Source of the DNA: Citrobacter sp. JGM124
GTDB lineage: Bacteria > Pseudomonadota > Gammaproteobacteria > Enterobacterales > Enterobacteriaceae
Assembly: GCF_018257795.1 (NCBI RefSeq)
Contig: NZ_JAERJD010000006.1
Location: 1-64,000 of the forward strand
DNA: 64,000 bases
Direction: 5' to 3'
Under the pieces are notes generated by a model. The model had not been told where the DNA came from, searched no databases, and worked only from the letters and a program-made list of their open reading frames with translations. Below are positions 1 through 9,844 of this stretch, piece after piece. The translations under genes were made by a program, and so were the position numbers. Positions within the stretch are counted from its first letter, which is position 1. Each line of letters begins with the position of its first letter.

Positions 1-1
1 T

Positions 2-77
2 TGGTGGGTCGTGCAGGATTCGAACCTGCGACCAATTGATTAAAAGTCAACTGCTCTACCAACTGAGCTAACGACCC
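2..77 (-). tRNA. tRNA-Lys (anticodon TTT)
   Basis: Read on the minus strand this is a complete 76-base cloverleaf including a genome-encoded CCA end. The acceptor GGGTCGT pairs with the 3' ACGACCC, the D-arm contains AGCTCAGTTGGTAGAGC, the anticodon loop is CTTTTAA giving anticodon TTT, and the T-arm holds GGTTCGAATCC. It lies downstream of cpoB on the same strand, the position of the lysT-valT tRNA cluster in E. coli. Any further tRNAs of that cluster would lie beyond the window edge. Confidence 0.97.
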
Positions 78-127
78 ATTTAGTTCGCACCCCGGGTGGT
101 GACATCATCCCTGGGCAACGGCGGCAT

Positions 128-155
128 ATATTACTGATTTAAGAATTTGACGCAA
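128..155 (-). promoter_or_regulatory. Candidate sigma-70 promoter for the tRNA-Lys cluster
   Basis: On the minus strand there is TTGCGT, 16 bases, then TAATAT, followed by a GC-rich discriminator (GCCGCC). A GC-rich discriminator is typical of stringently controlled stable-RNA promoters. The -35 box is only a partial match, so this is an inference from pattern and position. Confidence 0.4.
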
Positions 156-203
156 CAAGTATTTATATCTAAATAACGCAACTGCCTGGATTTCAAACGG
201 CAA

Positions 204-229
204 GACCAGAAAAACAGCAATCCCTGGTC
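204..229 (-). terminator. Weak hairpin after cpoB
   Basis: GACCAG and CTGGTC form a 6-bp stem 13 to 38 bases past the cpoB stop codon. The loop is long (14 bases) and the following sequence is only moderately T-rich, so termination here is uncertain. Confidence 0.25.
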
Positions 230-241
230 ATCGCACATACA

Positions 242-1027
242 TTACAGGCTACTCAGACGCTTTTGAGCCTGTTTCGCACCATCACTACCCGGGTACTGTT
301 TTACCACTTGCTGATAGACCGCTTTTGCTTTTGCCGTGTCACCTTTATCCTGCATGATGATACCGACTTTTAACATTGCGTCCGGTGCTTTGGGGGATTT
401 GGGATAGCTTTTTACCACTGAAGCGAAGTAAAAGGTTGCATCATCCTTTTTACCCTTGTTGAAATTCAACTGACCAAGCCAGTAATTTGCATTGGGTAAG
501 TAGGTTGAGTCCGGGTACGTTTTAATAAAATTTTGAAACGCAATGATAGCCTCATCCTGACGCGCACTATCGCGTACCAGAGCAATAGCCGCGTTATAGT
601 CGCTATTGGCATCTTTTCCTTGAACAGCGGCAGCAGGTGTGGCTGCTGCAGCGGTACTGTTAGTCTCTGCAGGTGCCGTCGATCCTGTGGTACCACTGGC
701 GTTTGTAGACGCACTACCGCTGCCGAGACTGTCAATCTGCAACATAATACTTTTCTGACGCTCAACGACCTGATTTAGCTGATACTGATTTTCCTGTATC
801 TGCCCACGCAGAGTATCAATATCATTCTGGCTATCGGAAAGTTGCTGCTGAAGTTGAGTCAAAAGCTGACTGTGAGCGTTAGAAATACGCTCAAGTTGAA
901 TGACACGGTCCTCGACCGAGCCTGAGCCGACACTACTGATTGGCGCTTGTGCAATAGCGGCCCAGGGGGCCGCTATGCCAATCAGTAACGACAGACCCAA
1001 TAGATGAGTTCTGAAGTTACCAATCAT
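242..1027 (-). CDS. cpoB: CpoB (YbgF), cell division coordinator, periplasmic TPR protein
   Basis: CpoB couples Tol-Pal-driven outer-membrane constriction to peptidoglycan synthesis by PBP1B at the septum (known for the family). The 261 residues, against 263 in E. coli, show a signal peptide (residues 1-26, cleavage likely after AAIA), a coiled-coil trimerisation segment at about 38-105 (Gln-rich heptads starting VEDRVIQLERI), an Ala/Thr/Ser-rich linker at about 105-140, and tetratricopeptide repeats from about 143 to the end (YLPNANYWLGQ, APDAMLKVG, AKAVYQQVV). It is the last gene of the tol-pal operon, 9 bases after pal. The protein acts in the periplasm and binds TolA. Confidence 0.96.
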   Translation of the reverse strand: MIGNFRTHLLGLSLLIGIAAPWAAIAQAPISSVGSGSVEDRVIQLERISNAHSQLLTQLQQQLSDSQNDIDTLRGQIQENQYQLNQVVERQKSIMLQIDSLGSGSASTNASGTTGSTAPAETNSTAAAATPAAAVQGKDANSDYNAAIALVRDSARQDEAIIAFQNFIKTYPDSTYLPNANYWLGQLNFNKGKKDDATFYFASVVKSYPKSPKAPDAMLKVGIIMQDKGDTAKAKAVYQQVVKQYPGSDGAKQAQKRLSSL

Positions 1028-1036
1028 GTGATGCTC

Positions 1037-1555
1037 TTAGTAAACCAGTACGGCACGACGGTTTTTAGCGTAAGCCGCTTCGTCATGGCCCAGTACTGCT
1101 GGTTTTTCTTTACCGTAAGAAACGATAGAGATCTGATCTGCAGAAACGCCTTTACCTTGCAGATACATTTTAACTGCGTTAGCACGACGCTCGCCCAGGG
1201 AGATGTTGTACTCTGGGGTACCGCGCTCATCCGCATGACCTTCTACAGTCACTTTGTAAGACGGGTTGCTACGCAGGAAATTTGCGTGAGAATCCAGCAT
1301 ATTAGCAAAATCAGGGCTCACATCGTATTTGTCCAGGCCAAAGTAAACGATGTTGTTTTGCTGCAGTTGTTGCATCTGCAGACGAGCTTGCTCGTCAGAA
1401 GACATACTGCCGTTGCCGTTACCAATACCAGTGCCGGCACCCAGCATACCTTCACCGCTCTGACCGTTGTTGGCGCTCTTATTAGAAGAACATGCCGCGA
1501 TGGCCATAACCGGCAGAACAATAAGCAGCCCTTTCAGCACTTTGTTCAGTTGCAT
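1037..1555 (-). CDS. pal: Pal, peptidoglycan-associated outer-membrane lipoprotein
   Basis: Pal anchors the outer membrane to peptidoglycan and is moved to division sites by TolA-TolB. The N-terminus is a lipoprotein signal with lipobox AIAAC, making Cys22 the acylated residue. A short Gly/Asn-rich linker follows, then an OmpA-like peptidoglycan-binding domain at about 65-172, with the [14 protein letters not shown] motif and the NRRAVLVY end. Length is 172 residues against 173 in E. coli. It lies between tolB and cpoB on the same strand, and TolB is its direct periplasmic partner. Confidence 0.98.
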   Translation of the reverse strand: MQLNKVLKGLLIVLPVMAIAACSSNKSANNGQSGEGMLGAGTGIGNGNGSMSSDEQARLQMQQLQQNNIVYFGLDKYDVSPDFANMLDSHANFLRSNPSYKVTVEGHADERGTPEYNISLGERRANAVKMYLQGKGVSADQISIVSYGKEKPAVLGHDEAAYAKNRRAVLVY

Positions 1556-1588
1556 TTCTTTGATCCTTTAATAATCAATTTATTGTTA

Positions 1589-2881
1589 TCACAGATACGG
1601 CGACCAGGCAGGGAATTTTACCTGTCCATCAGTTGCCGGAAGACGCGCTTTGAAACGCCCATCTGTTGAAACCAAATTCAGCACTGAACCCATCCCTTGA
1701 GAGGAGCTGTAGATAACCATAGTGCCGTTAGGTGCCAGACTTGGCGTTTCGTCCAGGAACGTTGACGTTAAATTCATAACAGCACCCGTTTCCAGATCTT
1801 GTTTGGCGATGTGTTGTTGCCCATTATTTGTGCTCACCATCACCATTAATTTACCATCAGAACTGATATCTGCGTTCTGATTCTGTGCCCCTTCCCAAGT
1901 CAGACGTTGTGCACTACCACCGTTGATATTGGTTTTATACACTTGTGGACGACCGGCCTGGCCTGAGGTAAAGGCAAGAGTCTGGCTATCCGGGAACCAT
2001 GAAGGTTCTGTGTTACTGCTGCGATCATTCGTCACCTGATGAATCGAACCAGAGTTTAAATCCATAACATACAGATTCAGACTACCGGTTTTAGACAGTG
2101 CAAATGCCAGTTTGCTACCATCCGGGGAGAATGCCGGTGCACCGTTATGCTGAGGGAAAGACGCTATCTGACGGATCGCTCCGTTAGCCAGTGTCTGAAC
2201 GACCAGTGCAGAACGACCACTCTCAAAAGTCACATAAGCCAGTTTGTTACCGTCCGGTGACCAGGCTGGTGACATCAGTGGCTGAGGTGAACGGTGTACC
2301 ACAAACTGGTTGTAACCGTCATAGTCAGAAACTCGCAGCTCATACGGGAACTCGCCACCATTGGTCTGCACTATATAGGCAATACGAGTACGGAATGCCC
2401 CTTTAATCCCTGTCAGTTTTTCAAAGACTTCATCACTGGCAGTATGGGCCGCATAACGGAGCCATTTTTTATCCACTTTATAGGAGTTTTGAGCCAGAAT
2501 AGTGCCCGGCGCAGCCCCCGTGTCTACTAGCTGATAAGCAACAGTATAGCTACCATCAGGATTAGCAGTCAGCTGTCCAATAACCACAGCATCAATACCT
2601 AAAGCACTCCAGGCCGCGGGTTGTACTTCACCGACAGAACTGGGCTGCTGAGGCAAACGTGACGTTGGCAACGGATTAAATTTCCCGCTATTGCGTAAAT
2701 CAGCAGCCACAATGCCACCGATATCTTCAGGTGCAGCCCCTGAACCATTCCACTGGAATGGCACGACGCCAATCGGGCGTGCAGAGTCAACACCCTGGGT
2801 TATCTCGATACGAACTTCTGCGTGCAACACGGCTGCCCACAGCATCAAGAAACTTAACGCTACTCGTAATACCTGCTTCAT
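1589..2881 (-). CDS. tolB: TolB, periplasmic beta-propeller of the Tol-Pal system
   Basis: TolB shuttles between TolA and Pal and controls whether Pal is free to bind peptidoglycan. A signal peptide ends at AVLHA (residue 21), followed by an N-terminal alpha/beta domain (about 22-160) and a six-bladed propeller with repeated WSPDG/FSPDG/WFPDS motifs. Two ATG codons are adjacent; the second (2881) is chosen because GGGAG lies 5 bases upstream of it rather than 2, and it gives 430 residues, the E. coli length. A 116-base gap separates it from tolA, consistent with an internal promoter, although none is obvious. Confidence 0.97.
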   Translation of the reverse strand: MKQVLRVALSFLMLWAAVLHAEVRIEITQGVDSARPIGVVPFQWNGSGAAPEDIGGIVAADLRNSGKFNPLPTSRLPQQPSSVGEVQPAAWSALGIDAVVIGQLTANPDGSYTVAYQLVDTGAAPGTILAQNSYKVDKKWLRYAAHTASDEVFEKLTGIKGAFRTRIAYIVQTNGGEFPYELRVSDYDGYNQFVVHRSPQPLMSPAWSPDGNKLAYVTFESGRSALVVQTLANGAIRQIASFPQHNGAPAFSPDGSKLAFALSKTGSLNLYVMDLNSGSIHQVTNDRSSNTEPSWFPDSQTLAFTSGQAGRPQVYKTNINGGSAQRLTWEGAQNQNADISSDGKLMVMVSTNNGQQHIAKQDLETGAVMNLTSTFLDETPSLAPNGTMVIYSSSQGMGSVLNLVSTDGRFKARLPATDGQVKFPAWSPYL

Positions 2882-2997
2882 CATATCTCCCTTATCTGGG
2901 TGCTTTACCCGCGATAATCTAGCAGAATGCCAATAAAGTTTCTGATCCCTGATAACTTAAGTCTGGTCGTTTTTCTCAACAATGCGAGAAAAGTTTT

Positions 2998-4242
2998 CTA
3001 TAACTTAAAGTCGAGAGGGACGTTTTTAAAGACTTCATACACAGCCTGACTCGGCGGTTTTGGGATCTTTGCTTGCCGGGCCGCTGCCAGAGCAGCCTGA
3101 CATAAGGCAGGATCACCACCTTCCGATTTAACATCCAGTAACAGACCATCTGGAGCCATTCTTAACCGCAGCGTACATGTTTTGCCCGCATAGGACGAAC
3201 TATCGTAGAGACGGTTCTGAATAGCTGATTTTATCTGACCGGCATAACTGTCAATATCCGACTGTGAAGCCCCCTTACTTTTACCTTTTCCTGCAGAAGT
3301 TGCAGCAGTTCCTGGCGCCCCACCACCACTTTTAGGTGCATTCTTACTCGAACTTAAATCACCGAAAAGATCGTCCACCTCTTTGGTATTACTTTTAGCA
3401 GCAGCAGCTTTATCTGCAGCCGCTTTCTTTTCGGCGGCAGCTTTTGCAGCAGCGGCTTTATCACTGGCTGCTTTTTGTGCTGCTGCTTTGTCCGCAGCGG
3501 CTTTATCTGCAGCTGCTTTTTCAGCCGCAGCCTTCTGAGCAGCCGCTTTTTCGGCGGCAGCTTTTTCAGCAGCAGCTTTTTTCTCAGCTTCCTGTTGAGC
3601 CTTCTTGGCACTGGCATCAGCAGCAGCCTTTTTCTCAGCCTCTTCCGCTTTTTTTGCTGCTTCAGCAGCGGCTTTCTTCTGCGCATCTGCCGCAGCTTTT
3701 TTTGCAGCTTCTTCAGCAGCTTTAGCATCGGCAGCGGCTTTGGCTGCAGCTTCTGCTTTGGCTTGCGCGACAGCATCGGCCTGAGCTTTGGCTTCCGCCT
3801 GTGCTTTTGCCGCGGCGGCCTCCGCCTGTTTCTGTTGTTCCTGAGCCTGTTTAGCTGCCGCTTCTGCCTGTTTTTGCTGTTCAGCTTGCTGCTTAACTTG
3901 TTGCTCTGCCGCCAGACGCTCTTTTTCCAGTTCTTTCAGCCGTTGTTGCTCTGCTGCCTGTTTTTCCTGGAGCTCTTCCGCCTGTCGTTGTGCCTGTTTT
4001 TCCTGCTGCTCAGCTTTGCGTTTACTGTCCGCCTGCTGTTGCTGCTGTCGGCTATAATTTTGTGCTATTGCACCTGGATCAACCATAACGGCGTCAATGG
4101 ATGAACCGCCGCCACTGGAAGATGTATCAATGTGCTCATCAAACGAACTCCAGATCAGTAATGCTATCAAGAGGACATGCAGCACGACTGACCAGGTTAG
4201 CGAACGTTTTAATTTAGCGTTTTCTTCAGTTGCCTTTGACAC
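2998..4242 (-). CDS. tolA: TolA, inner-membrane bridging protein of Tol-Pal
   Basis: TolA uses the proton-motive force harvested by TolQR to reach across the periplasm to TolB and Pal. One membrane helix sits at about residues 14-34. A very long Ala/Lys/Glu/Gln helical domain runs from about 65 to 285, and the C-terminal globular domain III covers about 320-414 and carries two cysteines (356 and 381) expected to form its disulfide. Length is 414 residues against 421 in E. coli; the length of the helical domain is known to vary. It ends with the family-typical VFKNVPLDFKL. The gene follows tolR by 32 bases. Confidence 0.97.
   Translation of the reverse strand: MSKATEENAKLKRSLTWSVVLHVLLIALLIWSSFDEHIDTSSSGGGSSIDAVMVDPGAIAQNYSRQQQQQADSKRKAEQQEKQAQRQAEELQEKQAAEQQRLKELEKERLAAEQQVKQQAEQQKQAEAAAKQAQEQQKQAEAAAAKAQAEAKAQADAVAQAKAEAAAKAAADAKAAEEAAKKAAADAQKKAAAEAAKKAEEAEKKAAADASAKKAQQEAEKKAAAEKAAAEKAAAQKAAAEKAAADKAAADKAAAQKAASDKAAAAKAAAEKKAAADKAAAAKSNTKEVDDLFGDLSSSKNAPKSGGGAPGTAATSAGKGKSKGASQSDIDSYAGQIKSAIQNRLYDSSSYAGKTCTLRLRMAPDGLLLDVKSEGGDPALCQAALAAARQAKIPKPPSQAVYEVFKNVPLDFKL
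3394..3579 (-). repeat. Imperfect (D/E/Q/A)KAAA repeat within tolA
   Basis: TolA residues about 222-283 are built from roughly a dozen five-residue units of the form xKAAA, with x usually Asp, Glu or Gln. At DNA level this is an imperfect 15-base tandem repeat. Similar repeats occur in TolA of other enterobacteria and are a likely site of length variation by slippage. Confidence 0.75.
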
Positions 4243-4274
4243 TATCGATACCCAAACGTTATACGCAAGATGGA

Positions 4275-4700
4275 TCAGATGGGTTGAGTCATCAAACCAA
4301 CGGACTTAACGCCCGCCTGATGCAACAGATTTAGCGCTTTGATAATTTCGTCATACGGAACCTCTTTCGCACCACCAATCAAAAAAACTGTCTTTGGATT
4401 GGCCTGTAAACGCTGTTGAACCTCCGCTACGACCTGCTCCGCCGGGAGCTGATCCATACGGTCTTTTTCAACAACGACACTATACTGCCCAATACCCGAG
4501 ACTTCGATAATGACTGGTGGATCATCGTTAGTGCTGACGGTCTGAGAGTTTGTTGCGTCCGGTAAATCGACCTCAACACTCTGTGTAATAATGGGTGTTG
4601 TCGCCATAAAGATAAGCAGCAACACCAGCAACACATCCAGCAACGGAACAATGTTAATTTCCGACTTTAATTCACGACGACCACGTCTACCTCTGGCCAT
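4275..4700 (-). CDS. tolR: TolR, proton-channel subunit of Tol-Pal (ExbD family)
   Basis: TolR forms the stator-like channel with TolQ and energises TolA. It has a basic N-terminus (RGRRGRRELKSEIN), a single membrane helix at about 17-36 (VPLLDVLLVLLLIFMATT) carrying the essential aspartate in PLLDVLL, and a periplasmic domain ending in GVKSVGLMTQPI. Length is 141 residues against 142 in E. coli. It begins 10 bases after tolQ. Confidence 0.98.
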   Translation of the reverse strand: MARGRRGRRELKSEINIVPLLDVLLVLLLIFMATTPIITQSVEVDLPDATNSQTVSTNDDPPVIIEVSGIGQYSVVVEKDRMDQLPAEQVVAEVQQRLQANPKTVFLIGGAKEVPYDEIIKALNLLHQAGVKSVGLMTQPI

Positions 4701-4710
4701 GACTTACCCC

Positions 4711-5798
<1,088 letters not shown>

Positions 5799-5830
5799 GA
5801 TGCCTTCCGGAAATACCATTAAACTCAGTT

Positions 5831-5859
5831 ACTATACGCAAGAGCATGCAGCTTTGGAA
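5831..5859 (-). promoter_or_regulatory. Candidate promoter of ybgC-tolQRA
   Basis: On the minus strand TTCCAA, 17 bases, then TATAGT. The -10 is good and the -35 weak. It lies 33 bases upstream of the ybgC GTG and downstream of the ybgE terminator hairpin, which is the expected place for a new transcription unit. Confidence 0.4.
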
Positions 5860-5879
5860 TGGGTTGAGATTAACGTTGA

Positions 5880-5918
5880 GTAAAAAATTATGAGCTTATG
5901 AAAACCCATAATTTTTTT
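5880..5918 (-). terminator. Terminator after cydABX-ybgE
   Basis: Arms AAAAATTATG and CATAATTTTT (10 bp) enclose a 14-base loop and continue into a T-run on the minus strand, 26 bases after the ybgE stop. The stem is AT-rich, so efficiency is uncertain. Confidence 0.5.
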
Positions 5919-5943
5919 CTGAAATATTCTGGCGGTAGGATGG

Positions 5944-6237
5944 TTAAGAGAAGAGCTTAATCAGGACATAAATCAGCACAATGTCGGCTAATAGTGGGCT
6001 AAAAAGAGTCTGCCAGCGTAATTTTCGTGGGCGGAACCCCACTCCGTGGATAACCCCTGCACATATTCCCCACATCAGCACAAAACCTTGCCAGATTTCA
6101 AAGTCACTGGTCTTGGCCGCGAAGCGCGTCGGATCCCAAAAGATCATTCCCGCCAGCAGCAGTGCCATCACTAAGGAAAGGGCCCTTAGCGGGCCCTTAT
6201 CCATTACCGCATATAATTTTGCGATAATAGACTCCAT
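5944..6237 (-). CDS. ybgE: YbgE, small inner-membrane protein of the cyd operon
   Basis: YbgE is a conserved membrane protein of unknown biochemical role encoded with cytochrome bd-I. The 97 residues, the same length as in E. coli, show three hydrophobic helices: about 19-34 (LSLVMALLLAGMIFW), about 48-66 (GFVLMWGICAGVIHGVGF), and about 78-96 (LFSPLLADIVLIYVLIKLF). Its ATG shares one base with the cydX stop (TGATG), so translation is probably coupled. Confidence 0.95.
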   Translation of the reverse strand: MESIIAKLYAVMDKGPLRALSLVMALLLAGMIFWDPTRFAAKTSDFEIWQGFVLMWGICAGVIHGVGFRPRKLRWQTLFSPLLADIVLIYVLIKLFS

Positions 6238-6350
6238 CAGTGTTCTTCTTTTCGAGCCTGATTATCTTCTGCCTGCTCAATGGCCAGGGCAGTGATAATC
6301 CCGAAGGCACAGGCGAGAAGCGTTCCCAGGATCCATGCAAAATACCACAT
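6237..6350 (-). CDS. cydX: CydX (YbgT), small subunit of cytochrome bd-I oxidase
   Basis: CydX is a single-helix subunit that stabilises the heme b595/d site in CydAB. This 37-residue reading frame starts MWYFAWILGTLLACAFG, which is nearly the canonical CydX start, and ends in a charged tail (EDNQARKEEH). Length equals the E. coli protein. GGAG lies 6 bases before the ATG. It sits 13 bases after cydB and its TGA overlaps the ybgE ATG. Confidence 0.96.
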   Translation of the reverse strand: MWYFAWILGTLLACAFGIITALAIEQAEDNQARKEEH

Positions 6351-6363
6351 AACTAGCTCCTTC

Positions 6364-7503
6364 TTAATACAAAGAGTGGGTGTTGCTTTCAATGTGCTCT
6401 TTAGTGATTCGACCAAACATTTTCCAGTAACACCACGTGGTGTAAATCAGAATGATAGGGACGAAGATAATCGCAACATAGGTCATCACATTCAGCGTTA
6501 AGTGACTTGAGGTCGCATCCCACATGGTCAGGCTCGCGTTCATCATAATGCTGGATGGCATAATGAATGGGAACATAGCAACGCCCGCCGTCAGAATCAC
6601 ACAAGCAATCGTCAGTGAAGAAAACAGAAACGCCATCGCAGGACGATTCAGACGAGACATAAGCGTCGTCAGTAGCGGCAGCAGAACACCGAGTGCCGGG
6701 ATAACCCACAGAGCCGGATAGTGATTGAAGTTAATCAGCCAGGCTCCCGCCTGCTGTACAACTTCTTTAGCCAGTGGGTTAGATGGCGCGGTATGATCAA
6801 TGGTTGACGTTACAACATATCCATCAATGCCGTAGATAACCCAAATACCAGCCAGTGCAAAAGCAACCAGAGTGACTAACGCTGAAATCTGTGCCGCAGA
6901 GCGGGCACGCAGGTTAATCTCCCCTACTGTACGCATTTGCAGGTAGGTCGCCCCCTGAGCCAGAATCATAAACAGGCTAACAATACCTGCCAGCAAGGCA
7001 AAAGGATTTAGTAGCTGGAAGAAAGTACCGGTGTACTGAACACGAAGGTACTCGTCAATGGTGAACGGCACGCCTTGCAGTAAGTTACCGAAAGCCACAC
7101 CAATAACCAGAGGCGGAACGAAGCTACCAATAAAGATGCCCCAGTCCCACATGCCACGCCAGCGGTTGTCGCCAATTTTGGAACGGTAATCAAAGCCAAC
7201 CGGACGGAAGAACAGTGATGCCAGTACCAGAATCATTGCCGCATAGAAGCCAGAGAAAGCCGTTGCATATACTTGAGGCCATGCGGCAAATAATGCACCA
7301 CCAGCAGTGATAAGCCAGACTTGGTTACCATCCCAGTGTGGTGCGATAGAGTTGATCATGATACGTCGGTCAACGTCTGTACGCCCGATAACCCGCGACA
7401 GCATACCGACACCCATATCAAAACCATCAGTGACCGCGAAACCAATTAGCAACACGCCAATTAACAGCCACCAGACAAAACGTAATACTTCGTAATCGAA
7501 CAT
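6364..7503 (-). CDS. cydB: CydB, cytochrome bd-I ubiquinol oxidase subunit II
   Basis: CydB is the structural partner of CydA in the high-affinity, non-proton-pumping terminal oxidase of the inner membrane. It starts MFDYEVLRFVWWLLIGVLL and ends in SNTHSLY as in E. coli, with the same 379-residue length. Hydrophobic segments recur along the chain (nine expected for the family). It follows cydA by 15 bases in cydABX-ybgE. Confidence 0.98.
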   Translation of the reverse strand: MFDYEVLRFVWWLLIGVLLIGFAVTDGFDMGVGMLSRVIGRTDVDRRIMINSIAPHWDGNQVWLITAGGALFAAWPQVYATAFSGFYAAMILVLASLFFRPVGFDYRSKIGDNRWRGMWDWGIFIGSFVPPLVIGVAFGNLLQGVPFTIDEYLRVQYTGTFFQLLNPFALLAGIVSLFMILAQGATYLQMRTVGEINLRARSAAQISALVTLVAFALAGIWVIYGIDGYVVTSTIDHTAPSNPLAKEVVQQAGAWLINFNHYPALWVIPALGVLLPLLTTLMSRLNRPAMAFLFSSLTIACVILTAGVAMFPFIMPSSIMMNASLTMWDATSSHLTLNVMTYVAIIFVPIILIYTTWCYWKMFGRITKEHIESNTHSLY

Positions 7504-7518
7504 TTGAGAACTCCTGTC

Positions 7519-9087
7519 TTAGCGTGCCGTTTTAGAAGCCACGGTGGACTGCTCAAAGTGGTAACGACCTGTTTTCAGACTGCTCGGCCCAAGACGAGCA
7601 AATTTGAACATCAGGAATAGCTCCGCTACGAGGAACAACGTATAGAGACCACAAATCAGCGAAATGGAGAACACAAGATCACTAATTTGCAATGCTGAGT
7701 GTGCCATCGCTGTTGGCAGAACTTCACCAACCACCCAAGGCTGACGGCCATATTCCGCAACAAACCAGCCAGATTCGACGGCAATCCATGGCAGAGGCAG
7801 GCTGTAGAAAACAGCACGCAGCAGCCATTTTTTCTCACCAATACGGTTACGAATAACGCTCCAGAAACAGGCTGCGATGATAAGCAGCATCAGCACGCCA
7901 CAAGCGACCATAATACGGAACGCAAAGTAGAGAGGCAGAACTTCAGGAATAGAGTCTTTTACCGCCATCTGAATCTGGTCTTCAGTAGCGCCAGAGACAT
8001 CCTGGGTATAACGTTTCAGCAGCAGGCCATAGCCAAGGTCTTTTTTCACATCATTGAAATTCGCACGCACGGCAGGATCAGCAGAGCCAGCACGTAACTC
8101 TTCCAGCAGCTTGTAGGCTACCATCCCGTTACGAATACGTACTTCATGCTGCGCCATCAGCTCTTTCAAACCGATAACTTGTTTATCCAGAGAACGGGTT
8201 GCGATGATACCGAGGGCATAAGGGATTTCAATCGCGAAGCTGTTTGATTGCGTTTCCTGATTAGGAATAGCAAACAAGTTAAATGAGGCTGGCGCAGGTT
8301 GCGTTTCCCATTCGGCTTCAATTGCTGCGAGTTTGGTTTTCTGAACATCACCCAGCTCGTAACCTGAGTCATCACCCAGAACGATAACGGACAATACAGC
8401 AGCCATACCAAACGCCGATGCAATAGCAAAGGAACGTTTTGCAAAAGCAAAATCACGTCCTTTAAGCATGTAGTAAGAGCTGATCGCAAGAATAAACATT
8501 GCACCAGTAACATAACCTGCTGCAACAGTATGGACAAACTTCACCTGGGCTACAGGGTTGAATACCAGTTCAGAGAAACTGAGCATTTCCATACGCATCG
8601 TTTCAAAGTTGAAATCTGAAGCGATAGGGTTTTGCATCCAGCCATTGGCAATAAGGATCCACAACGCAGAGAAGTTTGAGCCTAGCGCCACCAACCAGGT
8701 GACAGCCATATGCTGAACTTTGCTCAAGCGATCCCAGCCAAAGAAGAACAGACCAACAAAGGTGGACTCGAGGAAGAATGCCATCAGACCTTCAATCGCC
8801 AGAGGCGCACCGAAGATATCACCGACATAGTGAGAATAGTAAGACCAGTTAGTACCAAACTGGAATTCCATCGTCAGACCAGTAGCCACACCCAAAGCGA
8901 AGTTAATACCAAATAACTTGCCCCAGAATTTGGTCATATCTTTATAGATTTGCTTGCCAGACAAAACGTATACCGTTTCCATAATGGCCAACAAGAACGC
9001 CATACCCAGCGTCAGTGGCACAAAAAGGAAATGGTACATCGCGGTCAAGGCAAACTGTAATCGCGACAGTTCAACAATATCAAACAT
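7519..9087 (-). CDS. cydA: CydA, cytochrome bd-I ubiquinol oxidase subunit I
   Basis: CydA carries hemes b558, b595 and d and oxidises ubiquinol to reduce oxygen to water. The heme ligands His19, His186 and Met393 of the E. coli enzyme are present at exactly those positions. The Q-loop lies at about 240-380. The start at 9087 ([11 protein letters not shown]) is preceded by AAGGAG at good spacing and gives 522 residues, the E. coli length; an in-frame ATG 11 codons upstream lacks this signal. It is the first gene of the operon, downstream of a long AT-rich region that carries an FNR-like box. Confidence 0.98.
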   Translation of the reverse strand: MFDIVELSRLQFALTAMYHFLFVPLTLGMAFLLAIMETVYVLSGKQIYKDMTKFWGKLFGINFALGVATGLTMEFQFGTNWSYYSHYVGDIFGAPLAIEGLMAFFLESTFVGLFFFGWDRLSKVQHMAVTWLVALGSNFSALWILIANGWMQNPIASDFNFETMRMEMLSFSELVFNPVAQVKFVHTVAAGYVTGAMFILAISSYYMLKGRDFAFAKRSFAIASAFGMAAVLSVIVLGDDSGYELGDVQKTKLAAIEAEWETQPAPASFNLFAIPNQETQSNSFAIEIPYALGIIATRSLDKQVIGLKELMAQHEVRIRNGMVAYKLLEELRAGSADPAVRANFNDVKKDLGYGLLLKRYTQDVSGATEDQIQMAVKDSIPEVLPLYFAFRIMVACGVLMLLIIAACFWSVIRNRIGEKKWLLRAVFYSLPLPWIAVESGWFVAEYGRQPWVVGEVLPTAMAHSALQISDLVFSISLICGLYTLFLVAELFLMFKFARLGPSSLKTGRYHFEQSTVASKTAR

Positions 9088-9770
9088 CTTGACTCCTTGC
9101 TCTTCGCATGAAGACTCCACCCGTGGTTCGCGATAAACCGCGCCACAACGTATGCCCTAATACAAATACATTTGCTTCCGCACACCCTTAGCTACCCGTA
9201 TATATTTTAATTAGGTATCGAAGGTAAAGGTTACAAATACGTTAAAAAATAAATGAAACAGGTCGCAAATATATTACCCTGCAAAGCCCTTACAATAAAC
9301 AGGTATTCGCTGAATGTTTTTTGCGTTTCTCGACAGTGTCTCATTTATAGCTAAATTATCACTTTTCAGCCAGTTTGATCTAAGACAATTTCCGGTTATT
9401 TATACCTTTATTGACATCTTTACTTATTGATCCTGCTCAATTTAATCAAAATTGTTAATTTTTTTGCATGTGAGTATTTAATCATTACCTGATTGTTAAT
9501 CAATTGTGTTAAAAAATCATTTAGTGATACATAGTCGATAATTAATAATCTGCAAGTTTATTTTTTCATCTTAACTTGCCCTGAACGATGGAAAGATTGC
9601 CAAGTAAGAGAAAAATCACATTATTTTATTATTCCTGTTCCCTCTTTTTATATTCACAGAAATGTAACCAGTCAGACCATGTAAATTAACAATACACTGT
9701 TTTAGACAAGCCCCTTGCTCATTCTAGTACAGGTAATAATAAGCGCGACCTGTTGACCAAAATAAGCCAA
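9088..9770. other. AT-rich intergenic control region between cydA and sucD
   Basis: No gene is seen in these 683 bases. The region is strongly AT-rich around 9240-9700 and should hold the cydABX promoters (read on the minus strand). In E. coli the cyd promoters answer to ArcA, FNR and H-NS. Here I can point to one FNR-like box (9427-9440) and to two TGTTAA elements seven bases apart near 9497-9515, reminiscent of ArcA direct repeats though not at their canonical spacing. The mngRAB genes found here in E. coli K-12 are absent. Confidence 0.6.
9427..9440. promoter_or_regulatory. FNR-like box upstream of cydA
   Basis: TTGAT, four bases, CTCAA matches the FNR consensus TTGAT-N4-ATCAA at all but one position. 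It lies about 340 bases upstream of the cydA start. FNR control of cyd is established in E. coli; occupancy here is inference. Confidence 0.45.
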
Positions 9771-9796
9771 AGAAAAGGCCACTCTGACGAGTGGCC
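9771..9796 (-). terminator. Intrinsic terminator of sdhCDAB-sucABCD
   Basis: On the minus strand GGCCACTC and GAGTGGCC (8 bp, perfect) enclose a GTCA loop and are followed by TTTTCTTT. It lies 49 bases after the sucD stop. Confidence 0.85.
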
Positions 9797-9844
9797 AAAC
9801 AATGGTATCCGTATGAAAACCGCCCCCTTTTACAGGAGGGAAGC
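9771..9844 (-). ncRNA. Candidate SdhX-like 3'UTR small RNA of the suc operon
   Basis: In E. coli the sRNA SdhX (RybD) is processed from the 3'UTR of sdhCDAB-sucABCD immediately after sucD and ends at the operon terminator. Here the 74 bases from the sucD stop to the terminator begin with a pyrimidine-rich stretch (TCCCTCCTG) that could pair with Shine-Dalgarno sequences and end in a strong intrinsic terminator. Position and architecture match; sequence homology to SdhX was not tested. Confidence 0.45.

Noticed and set aside
1004-1669. Long open frame antisense to pal (221 codons, plus strand)
   Set aside because: It is complementary to the well-supported pal gene, has no ribosome site or family features, and reflects codon bias of pal.
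3475-4104. Long Cys/Phe/Leu-rich open frame antisense to tolA
   Set aside because: It is the complement of the Ala/Lys repeat codons of tolA; the composition is an artefact of the repeat.
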